A stretch of DNA of 64,000 nt, taken from positions 4,413,174 to 4,477,173 of the forward strand of contig CP151667.1 in assembly GCA_038400315.1 (NCBI GenBank), given 5' to 3'. Below the pieces are notes generated by a model. It was not told the origin of the DNA, searched no databases, and saw only the letters and a list, made by a program, of their open reading frames with translations. Source of the DNA: Isosphaeraceae bacterium EP7. Lineage in GTDB: Bacteria; Planctomycetota; Planctomycetia; Isosphaerales; Isosphaeraceae. The translations under genes and the position numbers were made by a program. Below, one piece after another: positions 28,432 to 37,877 of this stretch; the stretch's first letter is position 1, and the number at the start of each line of letters is the position of its first letter.

Positions 28432-30225
28432 ATGGGGCTGATGCCGGAGGCGACCCGAACCACGCTCGAACAGGAAGAAGGCCGGGACGCCCTGTTCCAG
28501 GCCCCCGCCTGGCAATGGCGCAGGGCCGGCCAGGTTGGCTGGTGGTTCAAGCCCGAGTGGGGCCCGGTGCTCATCGGCCCCGACGGGCTCAGGCTCGACG
28601 AGTGGCGCCGGTCGGATTCGCTCACCACCATCAAGACGGGCCCCCACCGGGTCGTCTATCGGGCCGACCTCCCCGAGGGGGTCGTCTTCATCAAGCACTT
28701 CCTCGTCCCCGACTTCCGCGCCATCCTTCGCCAGTGGTTCCGCCGCGGCAAGGGGCGCAACGAGGGGAGGAGGGCCTCGGCCCTGGAAGCCCTGGGCATC
28801 CCCACCATCACGCCCATCGCCCTGGGCGAGCAGCGCAAGCGGCGGTTCCTCTTCGAGAACTACCTCGTCACCCACGCGATCGACCGGGCCATCCCCCTCG
28901 ACGAGTTCGTCGAGCGTGAGCTTCCCTCCGTCTCGCTGCCGCAGCGCGCCACGATGGCTCGCGAGCTGGCCCAGGCGCTGGGAATCCTCACGGCGAGGCT
29001 GCATGACGCCGGGCTCGTCCACCTCGATTTCCACCCCGGAAACATCCTCGTCCGTCGCGGCACCGGCGACCGCATCGAACTGGCGATGATCGACCTGGAC
29101 GCCCTGCGCACCGCACGAGTGCCGCTGAATCGGGGCGCCTCGCGCGACAACCTGGCGCTGTTGAACCATTACTTCTGGCTCCGCTCGGCGAAGACCGACC
29201 GCAGGCGGTTCCTCAAGGCCTACCTGGAAGCCAGGCAGACGCCGGAGTCCGACGACCGGGCCTTCGCCCGCGAGATCGAAGGGGCCACCCGTGACTGGGC
29301 CGAACGCCTCTGGAGGCGCTGGGGCCGACGCTGCCGGGGGTCGAACAAGTACTTCACCGTCGGCAGCGACAAGCAGGCCTCGACCCACGCCATCGCCTCG
29401 CGCGACCTCGACCCGGCCGACCTGCGGGCCCTGCTCGCCGACCCCGAGGCGCCGTTCCGCTCGCCCAAGTCGAGGTTGATCAAGGACTCTCGCACCACCA
29501 CGGTCATCGAGACCGAGATGACGGTGCTGGGCCGTCCGACCCGCGTGATTTACAAGCGGTTCAACCCCAAGAAGCGGCTCGAAGCGATCCTCAACCTGGT
29601 GCGCCCCTCGCGGGCCTGGCGGGCCTGGCAGGCTGCCCAGCACCTGGTCAGCCGGGCCCTGCCCACGCCTCAGAATCTGGTCTACCTCAGCAAGTCCCCC
29701 GGTCGAGGCCTTTTCAGGCGGCTCCGCGCCGCCGAGACGACCTATCACGCCGTGGTGAAGGCCGAGGACACCGTCACCCTGGGCGCCTACGTCTGCCAGG
29801 TCTTGCCCACCCTCGGGGCCGAGGAGCAGGTCGCGACCAGACGCCGGCTCCTGCGCGAGCTGGCACTGCTGATGCGGACGCTCCACGAGCGCTCGCTGTC
29901 GCACCGCGACCTGAAATCCGAGAACATCCTGGTGAAGGTCGACGGCGAGACGGGCCGGTTCGAGCTGAGCCTGATCGACCTGGTCGGGGTCCGGCTCAGC
30001 CATCCGCTGCCCAGGGACCGCCGGGTCCAGAATCTCGCCCGTGTCTACCTCAGCCTGCGCGAGATGCCTGGCGGCACCCGCTCCGACATCCTCCGCTTCC
30101 TGCTGACCTATCGCCCCGAGGCCAGGGCCCGGGGCGACGAATGGAAGGCGCTCTGGCGAGAGGTCTTCGCCGCGTCGAAGGCCAAGATCGAGCAGAACCG
30201 CAGGCGGAATCGACCCATCAGCTGA
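28432..30225 (+). CDS. Tandem WaaP/Kdo-kinase-like protein with two kinase domains
   Basis: The 597-residue product holds two protein-kinase-like domains similar to lipopolysaccharide core kinases of the WaaP/KdkA type, which phosphorylate inner-core sugars in the cytoplasm. Domain 1 (about 60-265): Lys88 in FIKHF, catalytic HLDFHPGNILV (Asp199, Asn204) and metal Asp221 in IDLD. Domain 2 (about 360-560): Lys375 in IYKRF, HRDLKSENILV (Asp493, Asn498) and Asp516 in IDLVG. Both active sites look complete. A region of about 90 residues joins them. WaaP proteins normally have one domain. It lies 82 bp behind a glycosyltransferase and 41 bp before a lipoprotein gene. ATG at 28441 is an alternative start. 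Confidence 0.85.
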   Translation: MGLMPEATRTTLEQEEGRDALFQAPAWQWRRAGQVGWWFKPEWGPVLIGPDGLRLDEWRRSDSLTTIKTGPHRVVYRADLPEGVVFIKHFLVPDFRAILRQWFRRGKGRNEGRRASALEALGIPTITPIALGEQRKRRFLFENYLVTHAIDRAIPLDEFVERELPSVSLPQRATMARELAQALGILTARLHDAGLVHLDFHPGNILVRRGTGDRIELAMIDLDALRTARVPLNRGASRDNLALLNHYFWLRSAKTDRRRFLKAYLEARQTPESDDRAFAREIEGATRDWAERLWRRWGRRCRGSNKYFTVGSDKQASTHAIASRDLDPADLRALLADPEAPFRSPKSRLIKDSRTTTVIETEMTVLGRPTRVIYKRFNPKKRLEAILNLVRPSRAWRAWQAAQHLVSRALPTPQNLVYLSKSPGRGLFRRLRAAETTYHAVVKAEDTVTLGAYVCQVLPTLGAEEQVATRRRLLRELALLMRTLHERSLSHRDLKSENILVKVDGETGRFELSLIDLVGVRLSHPLPRDRRVQNLARVYLSLREMPGGTRSDILRFLLTYRPEARARGDEWKALWREVFAASKAKIEQNRRRNRPIS

Positions 30226-30266
30226 TTCGACCCATCGACGCGAGCCGGCATCCAGGGAGGGACACC

Positions 30267-31214
30267 ATGACACGACGAAGCTGGGGGATCCTGGCGATCC
30301 TCCCCCTCATCGGACTCTCGGGCTGCTCGGTCATGGGCGACCGAGGGCCGGCCCTGCTCCCCACGCGGTACCAGCTGCGCACGGGCCCCTACGTCGTGTC
30401 GAGCCAGTTCCCCATCTCCGCCGAGCACCCCGTCATCGGCCAGCTCACCCACCTGCAAGGCGAGGTCGAGACCACCCTCGGGCTGGGCCAGGATCAGATC
30501 ACCGGGCCGGTCGAGATCTTCATCCTCGACGACAAGAAGGACTACCTGAAGTTCCTCTCGATCCACTTCCCCGAGCTACCCCCGCGCCGGGCCTTCTTCC
30601 TGGCCAGGGGAGGCCGGCGGATCATCTACGCCTTCCTCAATGAACACATCGAGGAAGACCTCCGGCACGAGGCCACCCACGCCTTGCTGCACGCCTCCGT
30701 CGGCGATCTCCCCCTCTGGCTCGACGAGGGACTGGCCGAGTACTTCGAGCCCCCCTCGCAGCGATCCAGGCTCCACCCCGAGCATCTGGCGCGGCTGAAG
30801 GAGCTGGCCAGCACCGGCTGGGAGCCCGACCTCCCGCGTCTCGAATCCCTGGGCCAGATCGATGAGATGACCCCCAAGGAATACAGCGAGAGCTGGGCCT
30901 GGGTGCACTACCTCATCAACGGCCCGGCCGCCGACCGCGCACGCCTGGGCGACTATCTCCGCGACGTCCAGGCCAGGCGCCAACCCACCCCGCTCTCCGC
31001 CCGCCCCGGAGAGCCCCAGCCCCAGCTCGCGGGCGAATTGCTCGACTACCTCTCCAAGGTCGAAAAGGTCCCCGCCTCGACCCTGGCCTCGGGCGGAGTC
31101 TCCGTCCGATCTCAGAGCGACACCCTCAAGGTCGAGCGCGAGCCCGCCCGCCGCCGCTCGTTCTTCCCCTGGCTGGGGAGGATCTTCGGCCGCGACGACG
31201 AGCCCGCGCGATGA
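30267..31214 (+). CDS. Lipoprotein with HExxH zinc-metalloprotease-like motif
   Basis: The 315-residue product starts MTRRSWGILAILPLIGLSGC with a lipobox Cys at about residue 20, so it is lipid-anchored in the envelope. The catalytic-type motif HEATH is at 134-138, followed by LWLDEGLAEYFE near 150-161, matching the gluzincin pattern with Glu as third zinc ligand (DUF1570-like). The C-terminal third is Pro/Ser/Arg-rich. Likely role: proteolysis or a non-enzymatic domain in the periplasm; the substrate is unknown. Starts 41 bp after the tandem kinase gene, so probably in the same operon, which ends in the terminator behind it. Confidence 0.75.
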   Translation: MTRRSWGILAILPLIGLSGCSVMGDRGPALLPTRYQLRTGPYVVSSQFPISAEHPVIGQLTHLQGEVETTLGLGQDQITGPVEIFILDDKKDYLKFLSIHFPELPPRRAFFLARGGRRIIYAFLNEHIEEDLRHEATHALLHASVGDLPLWLDEGLAEYFEPPSQRSRLHPEHLARLKELASTGWEPDLPRLESLGQIDEMTPKEYSESWAWVHYLINGPAADRARLGDYLRDVQARRQPTPLSARPGEPQPQLAGELLDYLSKVEKVPASTLASGGVSVRSQSDTLKVEREPARRRSFFPWLGRIFGRDDEPAR

Positions 31215-31224
31215 AATGAAGCGT

Positions 31225-31268
31225 ACGCCCGCCGCCCCGGGGACGTCCCCGGGGCGGCGGGCGTTTTT
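31225..31268 (+). terminator. Strong rho-independent terminator (40-nt perfect palindrome)
   Basis: Positions 31225-31264 form an exact 40-base palindrome made almost wholly of G and C, immediately followed by TTTTT. The stop of the lipoprotein gene is 10 bp upstream. It is a textbook intrinsic terminator and also protects the convergent DUF11 gene. Confidence 0.9.
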
Positions 31269-31270
31269 GG

Positions 31271-32623
31271 TCAGCCCTTCGAGATGGGCCTGGCCCTCAA
31301 CAGCAACGCATGGCGGGCTGCTCCGCCGGGATATCCGGTCGCGGCGACCTTGGGCTTGGCGGTGGCCTTCGCGGCCACCTTCTTGGCGGTCGTCTCCTGT
31401 GGCGGCACCTTCCCTTGCAGGATGTTCTGCCCGAAGGTCCGCACGTAATTGCTGCCGGGCAGGCCGTCGCCAACGCCGTCGAGCGCAACCCCGTCGGCAC
31501 TCTTCACCGAATCCAGCACGACGAGCTGATACAGCCGGTTGTGCAGCGCCAGTCGGGTGCGTGGGGCGAGCGTCACCGACGAGTTGGCGGCCGAGTACGT
31601 CGCGGCGACGATCGGCACGACCCGGTCATCATGCGTGCCCAGCTTGCGGTCGGGCCCCAGGTTGATCAGCTGATAATTCGAGGTGGCGCCGGCGGTCGAC
31701 GCGTCCATGGGCCGATCGAATGACACGACCAGGCGGGTCGGATAGTAGTGATATCCGTATCGGGCCAGATTCGAGACCGTGGGCGGGGGCACGGGCAGCA
31801 CCTGCGTGCTGATTGCGGCCGAATTGTTATTCGGGTCCGAATCGCCTCCGCCGACCGACACCTCGATCCAATTGACGACGGTCTGGCCCGCGGCCGAGGC
31901 GAGGGGCAGGGCCACGATCGTCAACGTCTGGGAGGTGTTGGCCGGCATGAGGCCAATGTCGGCCGACACCATGCTCGACGACACCGACACCGTCCCCTGG
32001 GTGGTGATGGCCGAGACGTACGCAACGCCGACGGGCAGGGTGTTGGCGATCGCCACGCCGAAGGCGTCAGACGGGCCGTTGTTGGTGACCGTGATCGTGT
32101 ACGTCAGATTCTGGCCGGGGAGGACTTGCGTGGGACTGCCGGACACCGACAACGTCACACTGGGCAGGACCTGCGGCTGGATCGTGAGCGTGTAGGGAAT
32201 CGAGCCCGTCGCCCCAACGCTGTCGACGGCCGAGATCACGAAGTTGACGTCGCCCGCGAAGAGTGGCCTGCCGATGAGATTGCCGAAGGGCGACAGTTGG
32301 AGGCCTGCGGGCAACTCGCCGGAGGCGACCGAGAAGAAGACGTCGCCCGTCGCTCCCGTGGCGACGATCGTCTGGCTATAAGAGGCCAACACCTGGGCGG
32401 GGGGGAGCGTGGTCGGCGTGAGCGTCAGCGTGGCGGCCTCGGCATTGATCCCCGAGGCCTGGCCCAACAGACTCGGGCCAATCAACCCGCCGGCCTGCGC
32501 CAAGGGCAGGATGATCGCCGGGACGACGCGCCCTTCCAGCCGTTCCAGCTCCAACTTGACCCGCGACGAGTGGCGCTCGGGGCGCTGAGATCCCTTGGCG
32601 AAACCGCGTCGATGATCGGGCAT
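31271..32623 (-). CDS. Exported DUF11/Ig-like repeat protein
   Basis: The 450-residue product opens with a basic stretch then LERLEGRVVPA, the planctomycete export-type N-terminus (LExLExR followed by a short hydrophobic run). About residues 65-150 are an Ig-like cadherin-type domain (TLPPAQVLASYSQTIVATGATG). Residues about 155-275 are a DUF11 domain (LTYTITVTNNGPSDAFGV). Further on is a fibronectin-like region and a Lys/Ala-rich C-terminus. Function is probably surface or matrix adhesion (inference). The gene is convergent with the metalloprotease-like lipoprotein gene. Confidence 0.8.
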   Translation of the reverse strand: MPDHRRGFAKGSQRPERHSSRVKLELERLEGRVVPAIILPLAQAGGLIGPSLLGQASGINAEAATLTLTPTTLPPAQVLASYSQTIVATGATGDVFFSVASGELPAGLQLSPFGNLIGRPLFAGDVNFVISAVDSVGATGSIPYTLTIQPQVLPSVTLSVSGSPTQVLPGQNLTYTITVTNNGPSDAFGVAIANTLPVGVAYVSAITTQGTVSVSSSMVSADIGLMPANTSQTLTIVALPLASAAGQTVVNWIEVSVGGGDSDPNNNSAAISTQVLPVPPPTVSNLARYGYHYYPTRLVVSFDRPMDASTAGATSNYQLINLGPDRKLGTHDDRVVPIVAATYSAANSSVTLAPRTRLALHNRLYQLVVLDSVKSADGVALDGVGDGLPGSNYVRTFGQNILQGKVPPQETTAKKVAAKATAKPKVAATGYPGGAARHALLLRARPISKG

Positions 32624-32807
32624 GGAAGAGTCCTCGTCGTTGGGGTGTCCTGGTGATAATGGGAGGTCTGGATAAAAGTAATCGATTGAAACCGTCCGTT
32701 CAAGGAATTCATCCTCTTCGGATCACCAGGTCACTCAGGCCAAACGCTTGCCAACTCCGATGTCTCCTCCCCCGGCCGGGCCGCGGCCAGTTCGGCGGTC
32801 CATCAAC

Positions 32808-32844
32808 GAAACCGGGCCCCTCCGATGAAGGAAGGGCCCGTTTC
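32808..32844 (-). terminator. Hairpin terminator after the RND permease gene
   Basis: Inverted repeat with CGGGCCC (32813-32819) pairing GGGCCCG (32834-32840), flanked by GAAAC and TTTC on the outer side, and followed on the minus strand by a T-rich TTTCGTT. It lies just beyond the stop at 32867, so it fits the end of the efflux operon. Confidence 0.65.
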
Positions 32845-32866
32845 CGCAGCGAGTTGATTTCGTCGA

Positions 32867-35800
32867 TCAATGGCCGAGGGCCGGAGTCGCGGGCGGAGGG
32901 GTCGCCGGCCCGTTGGTTGCTGCCTCGGCGTTCGGCCGGGCGTGGCCTTCCTCGCTCGCATCATCTTCCTCATCCTTCGGGCGCATGGCCGCAAAGTAGT
33001 CGATGATCCGCTCGCCGAGGACGTAGTAGATCGGGATGACGAATCGGCCGAGCACCGTGCTCACGCCGATGCCGAAGGCGATGACGATGCCCAGCGAGTT
33101 GCGGCTGTAGGCTCCGGCGCCTGTGGCCCTCGCCATCGGCAAGACGCCCATGACGAAGGCGAACGAGGTCATCAAGATCGGCCTGAGCCGTTCTCGCGAG
33201 GCCGCCTTGGCGCTCTCAATGATCCCCATCCCGTGCTTCTCGCGCATCTCGACGCCGAACTCGACGATCAGGATCGCGTTCTTGGTCTCCAGGCCGATGA
33301 GCATGACCAGACCGATCTGGCCGAAAACGTCAAGCGGCATGTCGTAGAGCCAGAGGCCGACGATGGCGCCGAACATGGCCAGCGGCACCGTCAGGATGAT
33401 GACCGTGGGCCTGATCCAGCTCTCATACAAGGCGGCCATGAACAGGAAGACGCAGACCACCGACAGAGCGAAGATGTAGGTCGAAAGGTTGCCCGTCTGC
33501 TGCTCCTGGAACGTGGTGCCGGTCCACTCATAGCCGAACCCCTCCGGCAAGACCGAGGCGGCGACCTCTTCCATGGCGGCCTGGGCCTGGCCCGAGCTGA
33601 ACCCCGGCGCGGGACCGCCATTCACCTTGGCCGCGGCGTACAGGTTGTAATGAGGGACGTCGATCGGCCCGAGCGCGTACCTGACCTCTCCCAGCGAGCT
33701 GAACGGGACCTTCTCCCCCTTGCGATTGAGCACGTACAGCCGCTGGATGTCCTCGGGCGTGCGGCGGACCGCGCCCTCGGCCTGCATCAAGACCTTCCAG
33801 ACCTTCCCGTAAAGGTTGAAGTCATTGACGTAGTAGGCACCCAGGTTCGTCTGGAGCACGGCGAAGACGTCGGAGATGGGCACGTCCAGGCGGCGGGCCT
33901 TGGTCCGGTCCAGCTCGAACTTGAGCTGCGGCACGCGGGCCGAGAAGGTCGAAAACACGCCGGCAAGCTCGGGGCGCTGGCGGGCCTTGGCCTGGAACTG
34001 GTCGATCACGGTCTGGAGCGCCTGCACACCTCTGCCCGCGCGGTCCTCCAGCATCATCTCGAAGCCGCCCGTCTGGCTCAGGCCGCGGATCGGCGGCGGC
34101 TGGAGCACCAGGACGACGGCGTCGCGAATCTTCGCGGAGATCATGCCCTGCAACTGCTGCGTCAGCGCGGCGGCCCTCAACTCGGGCGTCCTCCGCTCCG
34201 ACCATTCTTCCAGCGGCAGGAAGATGATGCCGGAGTTCGTCTGGTTCGTGCCGCTCAGCACGTTCAGGCCGTCCAGGGTGACAGTATGATGCACCCCGTG
34301 CAGCTCCCTGCAAAGATCCTCGACGCGTGACACCACCCGCGCGGTCACCTCGCGGCTGGTGCCGTCGGGTGTCTGAATGGCGACGATGAGGTACCCCTGG
34401 TCCTCCGTCGGGATGAACGACTTGGGCCGCTCCATGATCATCCAGCCCGTCAGCGCCAGCAGCCCGAGCGATGGCACGACGATCATCCACCAGTGATGCG
34501 CCGTCAGGTCGAGGATCGAGTCGTACGAGTTCTCCAGGTAGCGCATCCCGGCGTTGAACCAGCGGAAGAGGAAGAACTTCGCCTCGCCGTGCTTGGGCTT
34601 CAGGAACAGGCGCGACATCGCCGGGCTGAACGTCAGCGAGTTGAACGACGAGAACAGGAACGAGAAGACGATCGTCATGGCGAACTGGTTGTACAACCGG
34701 CCCGTCATCCCCGGGATGAACGCCACCGGCACGAAGACCGCCGCCAGAACCAGCGTGATGGTCACGATCGGAGTCGTGATCTCGGCCATCGCCGCCCGCG
34801 TGGCGGCCAGCGGCTTGAAACCGCGTTCCAGGAACTTCTCGACGTTCTCGACCACGATGATCGCGTCGTCCACCACCAGGCCGATCGCCAGCACCAGGCC
34901 GCAGAGCGTCAGGGAGTTCAGCGAGAACCCGAAGATTGCCATCAGCGAGAACGTGGCGATCAGCGAGATCGGGATCGCCAGCATCGGGATGATCGTCGCC
35001 CGCCACCCCTGGAGGAACAGGAACACCACGAGCATGACCAGGATGAACGCCTCGATCAGCGTGTGGACGACCTCGTCGATGTTCTCTTCGACATACTTGG
35101 TCGTGTCGTAGGCGATCCGGTATTCGAGCCCCTCGGGGAAGCTCTTCGACAGCCGGTCCATCTGGGTCTTCACCTGCTCGACGATCGAGAGGGCGTTGGC
35201 GTCGGCATACTGGTAGATCGGCATGGCGCCGGCGGGCTTGCCGTCGAGGCGGCCCGACGACTCGAAGTTCTCCGACGACAGCTCGACGCGGGCCAGGTCC
35301 TTCAGCCGGACGACCGAGCCGTCGTCCTTGCGGCGGACGATGATCTCCTCGAACTCGGAGACCTTGGTGAGCCGCCCCTTCACGGTGATCGGGAACTCGA
35401 AGGCCTGCCCCTCGGGCACGGGCGCCCCGCCGATCTTGCCGGCGGCGGCCTGGAGGTTCTCCTGCTGGATGGCCAGGATCACCTCCGTCGGCGGCACCTT
35501 CATCTCGGCCATCCGGTTCGGGTCGAGCCAGATCCGCATGGCATACTTGCGGCCGAAGACGACGACGTCGCTGACCCCCTTGATCCGCTTCATCGAGTCG
35601 GCGATGTAGATCTGGCCGTAATTGTCCAGGAAGTTGGCGTCGTAGAGCCCTTTGCCCGAGTTATCGACCAGGTTGACCACGCAGACGATGTCCGTCGACG
35701 TCTTCTTGATCGACACGCCGTACTGCTTCACCTCCGGCGGCAAGGTGGGCGTGGCCGTCTGCACCTTGTTCTGAATGTCGACGGCGGCGATGTCCTGCGA

Positions 35801-36094
35801 GTAGCCGACCTCGAACGTCGCCAAGATGTTGGCCACGCCGTTGCTCGTGCTATCCGAGCCGAAGTAGATCATCCCCTTCGTGCCGTTGATCTGCTGCTCG
35901 ATCGGCGTCGTCGCCGTCTCGGCCACCGTGATCGCGTCGGCCCCGGTGTAGGTCGTCGTGATCTGGATCTGCGGCGGCGCGATCTGCGGATACTGCGCGA
36001 TCGGCAGCAGGAAGGCGCAGATCCCGCCAATCAGGACCATCAGCAGTGAGAGCACGGTGGCGAAGATTGGCCGACCGATGAAGAAATTGACCAT
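32867..36094 (-). CDS. RND efflux permease (HAE1/AcrB type)
   Basis: Inner-membrane proton-driven drug exporter of about 1,075 residues, the expected size. It starts MVNFFIGRPIFATVLSLLM, has the FIPTEDQGYLIVAIQ and QIQITTTYTGADA porter-domain blocks, and the proton-relay Asp pair in GLVVDDAIIVVENVEK in TM4, then the repeat in the second half. Twelve membrane segments are evident. The frame is open upstream to a TTG at 36133, but ATG at 36094 gives the family N-terminus. The membrane-fusion protein gene lies 58 bp upstream; no TolC-type outer-membrane channel is present, so one must come from elsewhere. Confidence 0.95.
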   Translation of the reverse strand: MVNFFIGRPIFATVLSLLMVLIGGICAFLLPIAQYPQIAPPQIQITTTYTGADAITVAETATTPIEQQINGTKGMIYFGSDSTSNGVANILATFEVGYSQDIAAVDIQNKVQTATPTLPPEVKQYGVSIKKTSTDIVCVVNLVDNSGKGLYDANFLDNYGQIYIADSMKRIKGVSDVVVFGRKYAMRIWLDPNRMAEMKVPPTEVILAIQQENLQAAAGKIGGAPVPEGQAFEFPITVKGRLTKVSEFEEIIVRRKDDGSVVRLKDLARVELSSENFESSGRLDGKPAGAMPIYQYADANALSIVEQVKTQMDRLSKSFPEGLEYRIAYDTTKYVEENIDEVVHTLIEAFILVMLVVFLFLQGWRATIIPMLAIPISLIATFSLMAIFGFSLNSLTLCGLVLAIGLVVDDAIIVVENVEKFLERGFKPLAATRAAMAEITTPIVTITLVLAAVFVPVAFIPGMTGRLYNQFAMTIVFSFLFSSFNSLTFSPAMSRLFLKPKHGEAKFFLFRWFNAGMRYLENSYDSILDLTAHHWWMIVVPSLGLLALTGWMIMERPKSFIPTEDQGYLIVAIQTPDGTSREVTARVVSRVEDLCRELHGVHHTVTLDGLNVLSGTNQTNSGIIFLPLEEWSERRTPELRAAALTQQLQGMISAKIRDAVVLVLQPPPIRGLSQTGGFEMMLEDRAGRGVQALQTVIDQFQAKARQRPELAGVFSTFSARVPQLKFELDRTKARRLDVPISDVFAVLQTNLGAYYVNDFNLYGKVWKVLMQAEGAVRRTPEDIQRLYVLNRKGEKVPFSSLGEVRYALGPIDVPHYNLYAAAKVNGGPAPGFSSGQAQAAMEEVAASVLPEGFGYEWTGTTFQEQQTGNLSTYIFALSVVCVFLFMAALYESWIRPTVIILTVPLAMFGAIVGLWLYDMPLDVFGQIGLVMLIGLETKNAILIVEFGVEMREKHGMGIIESAKAASRERLRPILMTSFAFVMGVLPMARATGAGAYSRNSLGIVIAFGIGVSTVLGRFVIPIYYVLGERIIDYFAAMRPKDEEDDASEEGHARPNAEAATNGPATPPPATPALGH

Positions 36095-36152
36095 GGGGGC
36101 AACGGGCTCATTGATGGATGGGTCGGGCGTCAACGGTGCGGCGTGGTCTCCG

Positions 36153-37730
36153 TCAATTCTGCGGCCGTGCGGCCTGCCCGGGTGCGGCCTCGGGGGTTTG
36201 CTTCGGAGCTTCGGCCGGCTTGGGGGCCTCGGCCTGCTTCGGAGCTTCGGCCGGCTCGGGGGCCTCGGCTTGCTTCGGGGCCTCGGCTTGCTTCGGGGCC
36301 TCGGCTTGCTTCGGGGCCTCGGCCTGCTTCGGGGTTTCGGCCTGCTTCGGCGTTTCGGCCTGCTTAGGGGCTCCGGTCGCCTCTGTCGGCGGCGTGGCCG
36401 GCTTCGGCTCGGCTCCGCCGGTGGCGCTGCGGACGGGCCTGGGCAGCACGGCGGGCTCCGTCTTCACGAGCATCCCGGGGCGGATCAGCTGGAGGCCCTG
36501 GACGATGATCGGGACCCCTGCTTCGAGGCCCGAGAGGATCACGCGGATCCCTTCGAAGGACTGGCCCGCGATGACCTTCTGGATGGCCACCTTGCCGTCC
36601 TTGTCCACGAAGTAGACGGTCGGGCCCCCCTCGGTCTCCATGACCGCCATCTCGGGCACCACCACGGTATCGACCAGGCGGTCGACCACCGCCTTGATGG
36701 TCACGTACTCGCCCGGCAGTAGCGACCGTTCGGGGTTGGGCACGCGCGCCTTGACCAGGAACGTCGAGGTGGTCGGGTCGATCGTGTTGTCGATGAAGTA
36801 GGAGACCCCCGGGTAGGGGTACTCCTGCGGCCCGTTCATGCCCGGCACCGTCAGATGCACCTGCAGGCCATCGCGGATCAGGCGGGTGGCCCGCTCCAGC
36901 GACCTCGAGCTGACGCGCACGTCCAGGCCCATCGGGTCCAGTTGCTGGATGTTCGCCAGCTCGGTATAGCTCCCGCCGCCGCTGCTGGCGTCGGGGCCGA
37001 CGAGGTTGCCCACCTTCACCTTCGACTCGCCAATCCGGCCGTCGATCGGCGAGTACATCCGGCAGTACCCCAGGTTCAGCTGGGCGTCGTTCACGGCCGC
37101 GTTGGCGGCCTCCAGCATGGCCTTCGACGACAGCAAGCCCACCTCGTAGTCGGCCTTGGCCTGCTCGGCGTTGGCCATGCTCGCCTCGACCTGCGCCTCG
37201 TTCTTCTTGCGATCGGCCTCGGCCTTGTCCAGGTCCTCGCGCGACCCCGCGCTGCGGGCAAGCAGCGCCTTGGCCCTCCGCTCCTCGATCACCGACAGGG
37301 TTAGCTGCGCCTGGTCGAGCGCCAGCTGCGACTGCGAGACCTCGCGGATCTTCGACTTCTCCGCCTTCGTCACCGAGGCCTCGGCCTCCGACCGCTTCGC
37401 CTTCGCCGAGCTGAGCGCGACCTGGTAGGGCAGCTCGTCGATGACCAGCAGCAGGTCCCCTTTCTTGACGTACGACCCCTCATCGAAGTGCCGTTCCAGC
37501 AAGAACCCCCGCACCCGCGCCCGGATCGAGACCTCCTCCAGCGCACGCGTGGTCCCCGTGTTCTCGCTCAGCACCGGCACGCTCATCCGCCGCGAGTCCA
37601 CGATCCCCACCAGCGGAGGAGGCGGCGCGACCTGTTCGGCCGGCTTGCGGCACCCGGCCAGCAGGGTCGAGGCGGCGGCCAGGGCGAAGCAGGCCACGCG
37701 TGCGGCCGGGATCCGGGTGTGTGTGCGCAT
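36153..37730 (-). CDS. RND efflux membrane-fusion protein with KQAE-repeat tail
   Basis: Periplasmic adaptor linking the RND pump to an outer-membrane channel. The 525-residue product has a lipoprotein signal ending in LLAGCRKP, a barrel-sandwich half (VRGFLLERHFDEGSYVKKGDLLLVID), a long alpha-helical hairpin, and the second lipoyl-type half (LGYCRMYSPIDGRIGESKVKVG), then the beta-barrel and membrane-proximal domains. The C-terminus carries ten hexapeptide units of APKQAE type (about residues 452-511), unusual for this family. It precedes the RND permease in one operon; a TetR-type regulator is divergent. ATG at 37730 was chosen; a second in-frame ATG lies at 37742. Confidence 0.93.
   Translation of the reverse strand: MRTHTRIPAARVACFALAAASTLLAGCRKPAEQVAPPPPLVGIVDSRRMSVPVLSENTGTTRALEEVSIRARVRGFLLERHFDEGSYVKKGDLLLVIDELPYQVALSSAKAKRSEAEASVTKAEKSKIREVSQSQLALDQAQLTLSVIEERRAKALLARSAGSREDLDKAEADRKKNEAQVEASMANAEQAKADYEVGLLSSKAMLEAANAAVNDAQLNLGYCRMYSPIDGRIGESKVKVGNLVGPDASSGGGSYTELANIQQLDPMGLDVRVSSRSLERATRLIRDGLQVHLTVPGMNGPQEYPYPGVSYFIDNTIDPTTSTFLVKARVPNPERSLLPGEYVTIKAVVDRLVDTVVVPEMAVMETEGGPTVYFVDKDGKVAIQKVIAGQSFEGIRVILSGLEAGVPIIVQGLQLIRPGMLVKTEPAVLPRPVRSATGGAEPKPATPPTEATGAPKQAETPKQAETPKQAEAPKQAEAPKQAEAPKQAEAPEPAEAPKQAEAPKPAEAPKQTPEAAPGQAARPQN
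36192..36371 (-). repeat. 18-bp tandem repeat, 10 units, encoding APKQAE hexapeptides
   Basis: Ten 18-bp units inside the 3' end of the adaptor gene. The first two units after the first read TPKQAE, later ones APEPAE, APKPAE and APKQTP, so the array is degenerating from both ends. DNA units share the core GCCTGCTTCGG on the plus strand. It is in frame and therefore expressed as a Pro/Gln/Lys/Ala-rich tail. Confidence 0.9.
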
Positions 37731-37877
37731 CGTCCGCGGCATTCTGAGATGCCGTCCGTGAAGTGGGGGCGTCCGGGCCGCCGGCGCCGACCGAGGAACC
37801 TCGGGCAGGGCGACCCGTGACAGGGGAGACCGACTCAACCCGCGTGTCGGGGCCTCGTCGGCGCACCTAGAATCCGA

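Noticed and set aside
28081-30273. Long minus-strand open frame (about 730 codons) opposite the tandem kinase gene
   Set aside because: Antisense shadow of a gene with complete kinase motifs; no recognisable family in the shadow.
34493-36049. Plus-strand open frame (about 518 codons) opposite the RND permease
   Set aside because: Shadow rich in Arg, Asp and His; the permease on the other strand has all family motifs.
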